DNA of 64,000 nucleotides from NCBI RefSeq assembly GCF_001625305.1, contig NW_017803047.1:139403-203402 (forward strand), in the 5' to 3' direction. The DNA comes from Branchiostoma belcheri. Lineage: Eukaryota > Chordata > Leptocardii > Amphioxiformes > Branchiostomatidae. Each line of letters starts with the position of its first letter. Positions within the stretch are counted from its first letter, which is position 1. The position numbers and the translations under genes are program-made. Shown here in pieces: positions 1 through 11,500 of this stretch. The notes beneath the pieces were generated by a model. That model did no database searches, was not told the DNA's origin, and worked only from the letters and a program-made list of their open reading frames with translations.

Positions 1-869
1 ACTATATATTCTGTAATATTTTTTTGTTTCTAAAGATTTTTTTCTGAAATTTTTGGTAATTGTCACCCACAAAGTTGTCTCTCAATACAATGCAGAAAAC
101 TCCGTTTCTATCATTTATAAAAAAAATTATATCTGATTTTCTTTTGGGGTCCGCGCGGACCCCAGCCGGCTTTCGATCATAATGGATACACTGGCGTTCT
201 TATACATTACCTTATTTCCGTTTTATATGTTTTTATGCACTCGTCGTATGTCTACCAAGTTTTCAGAGACTGGTGTAGTAATAGAATTAAATTTTAATAA
301 CTTTGGTGTAATTATGAGGTCATATGACGTCAGAGCTAATGATATAGTCCGCCATATTGGATTTTGACCAATGACGTCATCAAATTAGCATATTCTATGC
401 ATATTAAATGATTTAACTTATATTCAATTATATAAGATGTTATTAATGTTGGAAAAGAAGTGTAATTTAATATAAAATTTTTATGTTTAAACCAAAATTA
501 CTTCTATTTAAAAAAAAACTGCCTGCTAGAAACCCGTTGCCATGGCAACACAAAAAAACATCAACTTACTAGTATTAAACTAATATGAACTTTTTTCCAG
601 AGGCATTTTAGGAAAGGTCTCCAAATTTGATACTTCTAGCGCAAGCCGTTTAGCCGCTATCTGAGATCAAAGTTGGGCCTCAAAAGCCCCTTCAGTCTGA
701 AATGGGTTTAAAAATCGGGTATTTCTTCTTGTCTTCTTTTCTTCACCAAAAAATTAAAAAAGCTGGTAGCATGTTGATAGTTTCTAAAAATTAGCAAAGA
801 ACTGTTCTGGGATCCGCGCGGACCCCAGGTGTACAGATTAATCAGTCCGGGAAGGTGTTCTGTTGAGGG
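1..869 (-). mobile_element. piggyBac-like MITE, copy 1, cut by the window edge
   Basis: This is the reverse complement of the element at 4156-5100, with the same internal order. It carries the 20-bp palindrome TGGGGTCCGCGCGGACCCCA at 145-164 and a one-mismatch copy at 808-827. Its terminus reads GGG followed by TTAA (870-873). The other end lies outside the window. TTAA target sites and CCC/GGG ends are the hallmark of piggyBac-type transposition, so that class is inferred. No transposase reading frame is present. Confidence 0.8.
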
Positions 870-974
870 TTAAATAGGTTCATATATTATGCCTAGCTCG
901 GAAACCTTCTCCTATGCTAAGATGCAGTAAGCGATATACAATGTTTAAGGAAAGCTGTTAAGGTATTTTGCACT

Positions 975-2124
975 ATGACTTGTACAGAAAATTCGAAACA
1001 AAACCGAGCCTTTTTTGTAATTCCAGATAACCCTGTCTGGTGGGAGAAGAGAAGAATTGTATTTGACATTCTCAGACTCTGCGCAACTTTTTTCGCTGAT
1101 ATTTGTTTCTTTCCCATTCCGGCGTTTAACCTGAACATCTCTGCTATATTTGCCATTATCCCCCTTCTTGTTCTTGACTTCATCTTTTTCTTTGCTTTCT
1201 TAGTGTGGCAAAGAAAAGAGGAATTCTTGAAACCACTAAAATATTATGTAGCATTCTACATTGTCATGACCGGTTTTCCAGTTGGATCTACAGTAAAGGT
1301 TTTGGTGGCCATTCTTTATGACGACCCTACAACTGTCCCTACGTATGCTTTGTTTGTTCCTCATGGAATCCTGTTTTATTTTATGCCTCTGTTTGCTTCG
1401 GTGTTTTATATGTTTAAAATCTGCCAAGACGAAGATGGCGACTGTGCATGCGCCTGTTCATGTCCCTGCTTTTGGTCTTTTTGGGGGATGCTTATTCTCC
1501 TTGCCGCGTGGGTTCTAAGTATGGTGGGGATTACGTATTACGTGTGGCCCCAAAGCCTCCCATACATTACCTACATGGAGTACCTTGCACCCTGCACACT
1601 GTCGCAGGCACTCGCGCCCCTGTGGCTACTCCTGCTCTGCTCAATTGTCGTCACGCACTGCTACTTCTTCAGCAGTGTCAATAAAGGTAAGACTTGCCTC
1701 GTTGTTCGTTGTATTTCCCAAATATCCACTGCTCCTGTTTTCTAAAACAAGACAAGACAAGGTATATATAATATTGATTGAGTGCCACATAACTTTCTTG
1801 TAACGTACTGGCATATGCCACAATATGTATATAGAACAGAAGCAGGTGGTTCATACTCATTGATGTGATAGGAGCAGGTCAGCAATTGTTTAATTGATAC
1901 ACAGTCTCTTTCCAGTACAATGTTTAAACACATGGACCATGGCTACGGTTAAACGTAAACAATGATGCAAACAACGGTCTTACGTCGAAATGTTTTGAGA
2001 TGTGTTGGTATTTGCTACATACTATTCACAAGTAATTCAATCATATCACAGACCCTTCACGATTTTGCCTGGTGGTGGCGAAGTTACGTCTGCGTTCGTT
2101 GCGTTTCGCTGCGTTGTGTGTGTT

Positions 2125-2199
<75 letters not shown>

Positions 2200-2228
2200 T
2201 GTGTGAGTGTGTGTGTCTGTGTGTACGC

Positions 2229-2263
<35 letters not shown>

Positions 2264-2562
2264 AGTGTGTGTGTGTGTACGTATGTGTGTGTGTCACGCA
2301 GGACAAGGGTTAATTCTGAACGTTCTATTTATTTCCCATCTCAGGGGGAAGTGCTAAGTCAGCGGCACTGCAGCTAATGCCTGACCTTCTCCACTTCTAC
2401 GGGGTGTGCTGTACAGCCGTGATCCTGACCTTCTACTACGACGAACGTCTAAAGCCTGTACCGGACATTGACCAGTACCTAAAACCGTTCTGGCCTCTAC
2501 TATTGGCTGATCTCTTGGGAATCACTGGTGTCATCATCAGACTATGCAGCCACTGTTGCTCA
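975..2562 (+). CDS. Gene A membrane half, exons 1-2
   Basis: Exon 1 (975-1686) encodes 237 residues with six hydrophobic stretches near residues 28-48, 55-78, 88-112, 125-147, 165-190 and 205-230. Basic or acidic loops lie between them, and a Cys-rich loop (about 152-163) precedes the fifth. Exon 2 (2345-2562) adds two more near 250-267 and 285-305, ending in a Cys-rich edge. Donors are GTAAGA and GTATGT; the exon 2 acceptor follows a pyrimidine tract at 2344. There is no cleavable signal peptide: about 27 polar residues precede the first segment. Eight segments with cytoplasmic ends is my reading of hydropathy by eye. The fold is not recognised; GPCR-like seven-segment proteins and other multipass families remain possible. 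Confidence 0.65.
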
Positions 2563-5500
2563 GTATGTAAAATCTTTTAAATTTTAATCTTTAAAAACTT
2601 GTAACAACTACAGGATACTCTTTGATTAACCTTTTAGTGTATTCACCATTACCTTTTACTTGTTTCCTTTTGTCTATAATGTTACATGTTTCCTTTAGCT
2701 AATGGTAATATTAATGTTAAACTTGAATGTAAGCTAGTTTGAAAAAGAGGATCGTTTCCTTGTAATTGCAGAAATTTTCACGTTTTGTACGTTTTATTTC
2801 AGACCGGCCACAACGTACATAGACTCCCTCAGGAGAGACACCGGCCTCGAGGAAGACAGAGAGTGTTGGCCAGCCAATTTGTCTCGAGGCCAAGGACACC
2901 AGAACTCGACATAAGTCAAGTAAGTCAATTTCAGACCACTACTCCACGACCACGAACGGGATCTGCATCGCCTGTACCAGTGCCATTTCAGACACCTAGT
3001 CCAGGACCACGAACGGGATCTGTATCGCCTGTACCAGTGCCATTTCAGACACCTAGTCCAGGACCACGAACGGGATCTGCATCGCCTGTACCAGTGCCAT
3101 TTCAGACACCTAGTCCAGGACCACGAACGGGATCTGCATCGTCTGCACCAGGACCAGGACCATTCAACACCGGGACACACCCTTGTAAGTTAACCATGTC
3201 TTGGTATGTCAAAGATAAAGCTAATGTCAGTATCTCGCATGTGAACGGCGTAGTCTTGTCTATATCGATTCATAAATATTCTTTTGGTGAAACAACACGG
3301 ATTGAGTAAAATCATCATCTTTTAAGAAATTATTAACATAACAAAGTGATGTTACTGTTTAGGGTCGCAGTCCTTCGGACGGGACGTTAAGCCGTGGTCC
3401 ACTGTTCAGTGTGCTTGTCGAAAAGAGCTAGGGGAATTTCCGCGGTACAATGAACCTGTAAATACTGTACATAGCGTCTGTCACGACCAGTGGAAGAGTA
3501 GCTCTTCAATGAGCTAAACTGGTTCAAGATCACTTTTTTTCACTTGACAGTTGATTGCATCTTATTATGGTAAGCACTAATTACTTTATTTTATAATTGG
3601 TTAATTTGAACAGATCATCTGCCGCCGATTGAAGCAACAGCGCAATCTACCACTTCGATTCCGTTACAACAGATAGGTCAACAAAATATCCCTGCAGGTA
3701 AAGAAATAAGTTTTAAAAAAAACCTCAATGTTTCATGACAATTTTTGGACAGACCACTGCATTGCGAACATGATGCCATTTGCATCTCATATCATACGGT
3801 TTGATGTTGAACCTATGTTCCCACAATGTGATTGAGTTAGATAATAGTCTTTAAAAAATGATGTAAAAAACAATGTGATGTAATTGTATCTGATAAGAGT
3901 ACGCACTAATTACTTTATTTTGTAATTGATAACTTTGAACAGATCATCTGCCGCCGATTAAACCCTCATCTACTGCATCGATTCCGTTACCGCCGATAGG
4001 ACAACAAATTATCACTGCAGGTAAAGTTTTCTTTCAGCAATAAATGTAAAGTACATCCTCCACATTTATTGACATTACTTTAAAATTTTGTTCAAACCAT
4101 TGCATTAAAACATCATGTCAATTGCATCTCATATACTGTTTAGAATACTGTTTAACCCTCAACAGAACACCTTCCCGGACTGATTAATCTGTACACCTGG
4201 GGTCCGCGCGGACCCCAGAACAGTTTTTTGCTAATTTTTAGAAATTATCAACATGCTACCAGCTCAATTGTTTTGCAAATTGATGTGGGAACCTCTGTGT
4301 CCACATTACATACAAAAATCATACATTTTGAACTTTTTCTATTTTTTGGTGAAGAAAAGAAGACAAGAAGAAATACCCGATTTTTAAACCCATTTAAGAC
4401 TGAAGGGGCTTTTGAGGCCCAACTTTGATCTCAGATAGCGGCTAAACGGCTTGCGCTAGAAGTATCAAATTTGGAGACCTTTCCTAAAATGTCTCTGGAA
4501 AAAAGTTCATATTAGTTTAATACTAGTAAGTTGATGGTTTTTTTGTGTTGCCATGGCAACGGGTTTCTAGCAGGCAGGTTTTTTGAAAATAGAGTTTTAT
4601 ATTAAATTACACTTCTTTTCCCACATTAATAACATCTTACATAATTAAATATAAGTTAAATCATTAAATATGCATAGAATATGATAATTTGGTGACGTCA
4701 TCGGTCAAAATCCAATATGGCGGACTATATTACTAGCTCTGACGTCATAATTACACCAAAGTTATTAAAATTTAATTCTATTACTACACCATTCTCTGAA
4801 AACTTGGTGGACATACGATGAGTGCATAAAAACATATAAAAACGGAAATAAGGTAATGTATAAGAACGCCAGTGTATCCATTATGATCGAAAGCCGGCTG
4901 GGGTCCGCGCGGACCCCAAAAGAAAATAAGATATATTTTTTTTATAAATGGTAGAAACGGAGTTTTCTGCACTGTATTGAGAGACAACTTTGTGGGTGAC
5001 AATTACCTAGAATTTCAGAAAAAAATCTTTAGAAACAAAAAAGATATTACAGAATATATAGTGCTGGGGTCCGCGCGGACCCCAGGTGTACTGTTTAGGG
5101 TTAGATATTAAACCTACAAATGTATGTGGAGTTGTCCCATAGCCCCATAGTAACATGTTCATGTAGTTTTAAATTCGTATGGTCATCGCATTCATTACCT
5201 CCATAAAATGGAGGTATTGTTTTTGGCGTGTCTGTCTGTGTGTCTGTCTGTCTGTGTGTGTGTGTGTGTCTGTCTCTGTGTGTTTCCGCAACATTGTAGT
5301 CAGCATAACTTCATAACGCCTTCATGAATTCTGATGATATTTGGTATGCTGATACGTCTTAGGAAGACAAAGATCAAGGTCAAATATGGGCCTCCTGGTG
5401 GATGACCTTGGTACTGCAGCAGAACTTCCGTTTTTTGTATCTTTTGTCCTGAACATGCTATGGTCTTGACTTTGTGGTGACAGATAGCTTTTCCTGTTAG

Positions 5501-8500
5501 GCATAATCGGTGTGGGTTTAGTCCCCCTAGCAGCTCGTTTTGGAACTGCAGAGTACTTTCTGGTGAAATCTTTAAAAGTCAATAAGTCCAGATAGGAACA
5601 ACGTATTTTCATCATATTTGGTGTGTGGGTAGCTAAGAGAGAGTTGTACATGAAAAATTGCAAATTATGCAAATGAGGACTTAATTTACATAATTATGGA
5701 GGAAATTCTATAATCAAAGTGTTTATATAATAGTTCTTTTATATTCGAATGAAAGCTCATCTGTGTTGGTAGAATCCATAGTTAAAGAGTTTGACTTGTT
5801 CCAACACAACTTCTCCTTCTTGTGTTGGAACAAGTCAAACTCTTTAACTAGTTCTTTTATACATGTAATCTATTTAATCTGTGGCAAGAGGAACATCAAT
5901 AGATACCAATTATGCTAATTATGACCTAATTTGCATAATTTATGTAAAAATTCTGTGACTTCTTATTGGTGATTGATGGGATATTTATACCTCGTGACAT
6001 GTGCAAGTTACTTAAAGGTTAACACCACTATACATATATTATGTTAACGTAGATGTCATTTGCATAATTAATGTGGACATGTTCAAATGAATTACTAGTA
6101 TGACAAAGCATGCCCATATTTAATGGAGGTATGAGATCTCGGAACTCTTGTTTTATTTGTATAGTCCGACAAAGAAATCTTAAAGTACGCCTTAAATCTG
6201 TACACATGTAAATCTACATTTCAGCATAACCCATGAGGAATTAAGCCAGTTTTTATATACAATTCTATTCATGTTCTTATTCTCCCGTTTCAAAGAATTT
6301 TAAATCATATTTTGATTGAATGTGGCCAAATGTGGTGGAATTGATGGAACCACAGTCATAGATCGTTTCCCGATACATGGGAGGAACATCCGCCCAACCA
6401 ACCACGCTGTTTCGTCCCCACGGTTGATCCAACACAGTGGTAAAATCTGGGCTGCAAAGTTCCCACATTTCATAGAACCCGAACTGTGTTCGATCGTGTT
6501 CGATCTGGGGAATTCGAATCGAACACGCGTTCCATTTCGGGGTCACCTGCGGTCATTTACAATAAAACGGCAAAACAAGCCCTTCTGCCTGAGTGCCTCG
6601 CAACAGATAAAAAACAACACTTTTGTATAGATACAAACAGTTTCCTGGACAGTACATGTCCGCTACCATTTTGTGTGGACATGTAACAACTAGCGAAGCT
6701 ACTGTCGTATCCTTGGGTGACCTTTAACCCTATCTAGACCGGGCTGTTGCTTGGTGGGAGCTTGGTGGGACGGGGGGGGGGGCTCATTTGACCCCCCTCA
6801 GAACTCGACAACGGTATGTCGTATGACCACCAAATTTTCAGAGGATGGTGTACTAGTAAAACTTTATCATATCTACAATTTTTATGTAGTTATGAAGTTA
6901 TATGACGTCATTATGACGTCATAATACGATTTTATCGGCCAAAACCGTCTAAATACTAGGTTATTCCCTAATGGTATACAACATAACTTTACAATAGTGT
7001 TAACTTTATGACAGAATATTAGGGTGTACTAAGTCTTATGTTTCCCATAGCAACACCGGTAACGTCATAAAATGACCTCATGCATATTTAAGCTATCCGC
7101 CATTTTGGACCATCAATCTTGAATTTCCAAAAATAGTAATTTGTTCAGGATAAAGCCTAAAATACATTGTAAACAGACTAAAGACGTTTATATGAACCTT
7201 TTTTGGAAAAAGAAATGGAAGTTTTGATGAAATTTTAAGGAAAATAACCTGTATATACCTGTCCTAATGATATGGTCCGCCATCTTGTATTTTGACCAAT
7301 GACGTCATCAAATTAGCATAAATTATGTTAGCTTAAATTAGCTATAAATTAGTATAGGGTTAATACCGTATACTGTGATAATAGTCCTTTTAAACTCAAA
7401 CCAATTTGGTTTTTCTCGTATACTTAATTGCGAACAGTCTTATATATTAAACACTAGAGAGGCCGACATTTGCTTGGGAGCAAATACAGCAATTTCAGTC
7501 CATCTCCCTCCCACGCAAAAGTGGACTATTCCAAACTTACCCCAGTGTAAAACTGGCAAAGATTCTCAAATAAATGAATTATATAGTAGCTATGTAATTG
7601 AGAACAAAGATGCAAGAACACGCACATTGAACCTCAAAAGCTTTTATTACTAATCTTATTACAGGTATGCAAATACTAACAATGATGAGATTTGATACAT
7701 TTTGAAGGTCTTAGGCACATAAAATTGAATGTGTGGGTCATTACACACGACTTACATGCAATGTGACCTCAGGTAACCCGCAATGGAACACCTGTTCCAT
7801 GGCCAATGGCAGATGGAACACGGCATTCTTTAGATAGAACATGGAACGGGTATAGCACTTTTGGCCCTTTTTTTGCTGAAAATAGCCATTTAAGTCCCCC
7901 AAATGAGTCATTTGGAAGTGGTGTATGCTAAATTCTTGACTGCTATTCTGTAGACACATATTCAAGGTACCCTTATACCGAATTTCAGATCATTTGGTTG
8001 TAAAACCAGGGATCAGGATCCAAAAATCCATTTTTTGGCAAAAAATGCCCCAAAAAACCTTCATAAAAATTTTTCAAAGGCATGTATCAAAAAAATGAAA
8101 AAAAACGCCTGGGGGTATTGACCCACTCTACCTCCATGCCAAATTTCAAGTCATTTGGCTGAATGATGGCTGAGTTGAATCCCTTTGACTGTTTGGCAGG
8201 AGGAGAAGGAGAAGAAACATGAGAGAACACAATATATTTCATCCATACCATGGTATGGACTGAAATATAATAAACAACATCGTACATGCCCGTAGCCAGG
8301 GGGGTTCTGGGTTTTTGGATGATTTTTTCTTTGAAATCCTCTCAAAAACGCATGTGATTTCAATGCCATTTCAGAAGGTTCATCCGGGTTCAAGACAGAC
8401 CGCCTCAGTTCTGGGTAAGTACTTCGTATCTTAAAAAATGTATGAAAACGGAAGAGGAGAAGAGTTTCTCTCGTGATGAGCTACATACACCGTTCCTTCA

Positions 8501-11500
8501 TTCTATATTTCAGTCAATGTCATAGGCATCGATAAAATGTATTATTTTCCTTGTGTGGCATTGTTTTCTCCTACTGTCCTTTTGTTAAATGGATTCAGTG
8601 TCTTCATTTTGGACCATATACCAGATCTAGAGTGCCAACTATACGCAGCCTTTTTTTTCGTTTTTTATACAAGCTTTTTATTTTGGATTTTGTGCATTTT
8701 CAGGGGAAAAATCTGCATTTTGTCATTTTGTGCCCTGATATCAAATATTGAATTCGGCCTTGAACACATGCCCACAAAAAACCATTCGGACGTTTGGCAT
8801 ACGTTACTTGAACATTCTGTAAAATGGGACTTTTTAAAGCTATTTTCAGATAAAAATGTACATTTTGGCTCCTATGCCCTGATATTAATTTTGGAAATAA
8901 GCCCACAGGATGTTATTTACAATGTTGGTCTGCAACACCTAACTTGTGTTAAATAACATTTTTGCTATTCGTTTACAAATGTACATTTTGGCTACTGTGC
9001 ATAAATACTAAGTCCAAATGACCTGAATTTGGTATGGTAGTCGTATCTCACAGGAAGTTACTTACATTTTTTACATGCGCCTTTTGCCTATTTCCCTCGA
9101 AATATGGGCTTCTATGCCAGCGCCTCTTGCAGTTGCTACAATAACTACACCAAGAGTGAGTATCATGCATGTCAGTCATGATATTTTCGGGAATATGTTG
9201 CTATATTTACATTATTCCTTCTGTCTCCCACCTTCTCAGCAAAGTTCCTAGCGTGGCTGTTGACAGCGGGTTCCCCATCATCGACTTTGAACAGCTCGAG
9301 TTCCAAGAAAGGTCCCTTCTTGGTCAAGGTGCTTTTGGCTCTGTAAAGAAAGCCTTTCACAGGAACTGGAGACAACATGTAGCTGTCAAAAGTCTGACGT
9401 TCGAGATATATAGAACGTTAGTATCAGAATCTTTATTCCTATCAAAAAATTATACCGCAATTTTACTTTCTGTTTTGTGATTTCTGTTTTGGTAAGTATT
9501 ATACTTTAAACATAAATTATCATGGAGAATTTGTATGTTGTTGCGAAATCGGTAAATGTTTTGACTTTTAAAATTTGCCTAACTACAGAAGTGAGAAAGA
9601 CTTGCTGTATTCTGAGGCGAGGAAGCTGAACCTGGGAAGCCGATCAGACTACGTCATTCGTCTCTTGGGTATCTGCCTTGAGCCAAATTTCGCCATCGTG
9701 ATGCCTTTCATGGAAAACGGCTGTCTCAGCGAGATACTGCAGGATGTTGACGTACCCTGGGCCCTGAGGTGGAGAATGGCACGACAGATAGCCCAGGGAA
9801 TGACCTTCCTACATTGTCAGAACCCACAGATCATCCACTGTGATCTGAAGGCAGAAAACGTTCTACTTGACGGAGACTTCCACGTGAAGGTATTGCGTGA
9901 CACATGTCACAAANNNNNNNNNNNNNNNNNNNNCTTCCCTTCCTTCTATATGTTCGTGCTAACATAAATTGTTTTCTTTCTGCCCGTCGTCTTCTATCCT
10001 TAATTTGCAGTGACAGTCTTTCTAATCTACCAGCAGACGTGTTAAATGATAAAAATATAATATTTCATTAGATTTCAGATTTTGGCCTGTCGAAATGGAA
10101 GATGCATTCCCGCATCGTGACTGAAACGAGCCCAATGGGTGGCACACCAACACATGTTCCACCAGAGTTCTTTGACACAGATGATGCCCCAACTGCCAAG
10201 ACTGATGTGTACAGGTACAGTCATTGATTACTGCACATGTCTGTATATAGTTCCAAGTACATGGCTGTAGTTTGACCGGTATTAGCTAGAATCTTTGAAA
10301 GATCATTTGTCCGGCAGAGCTTTCTCCGAGTATGTTTGTAGTATTTTGCAGACATATGTGTTTATTTCAGTTTCAGTGTGCTGCTGTGGGAGATTGCAAC
10401 CCGAAGAATGCCTTATCGAGGCGAGTACATCATGTTTAACCATTCAGGTCACATTGAGTCCAAGTAGAGATTTAGGCTTCGACTTATTTTTTACGTGTTG
10501 AATGTATATTATGGGTCTTTTTTGTAGTTTTTTTTTCGCTAGCCAGGAAACTTGGTTGGGGTATTGCCTATGTGATGCTGTTTGGCCTATATAATGCAGT
10601 CTTACCTATTGGATATGGTTTGAGATTACACACATAAAATTGCCAGCAACGCGTTTGATGTACTGAAGCTATGCGGTTGTCATAGTCATTTATTTAATGC
10701 AGGAATATATTGCATATAAACTGCCTGAGATAATTCAATAAATTTCCCCTTCACTCCAAAAACTTCACTCTATGAATTCTTGGTAAAACCTTGAATGTAT
10801 ACTTTCTACAGATGATCAAGGCAGATTAAATCTCAACACGCCACTCAGTTGTTATGTGACAGGAGGAGGGCGGCCGGCCACTAATCCCCAGAGGTGTACC
10901 GGGTGTGGACACAGTTAGCCAACTGATGCAGGCATGTTGGAGTCAGTGTCCAGACGATAGACCTTCATTTCAAGGTAAGAAAGATGTATTTTCAGTAAAA
11001 AATCTACTGCCTTCTAACCTATCAAAAATTCTATTTGACTCTTCCTGAAGGAATTATATATCTAAAGAGATTTTGTAACCTAGTGTTCACTCTATCGCGG
11101 TTGAGCGGTATCTCTTCGGGGCTGAAGCAGTTCCTCCCTGCCAGAATCAGCTAGGGTCCCCGGCAGGTTTTGTACGATAAGAATTCAATTAGCCCACCAA
11201 GATCTTGGGTATTTCGAGATTGGAATAGGCAACTCTTACTGAGCGGTTTGTTGAGCTAATACATATATATAACAGTTAACAGTGTCGATTACACTTCAGA
11301 TAAACATACTATTACATAACAGATGTTGCAGTCTATCGTTAACAAGCTATGCAATCTGGCCTAGTCGCCATGCGTTTACTGTAAATACATTGTGTACTAT
11401 ATCTACATTGTCAGGTCAACATACTATCACATAACAGATGCTGCTGTCTAACGTTAACAAGCTGTGAAGACATCCTGCCCTACCACAATAGGCTCGATAT

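Noticed and set aside
1962..2313. Cys/Val-rich and His/Thr-rich open frames on both strands
   Set aside because: They are translations of the GT microsatellite.
8537..8956. 139-codon plus-strand frame rich in Phe and Leu
   Set aside because: AT-rich intronic sequence with repeated ATTTTGG words on both strands; no splice-phase fit to gene A and no recognised family.
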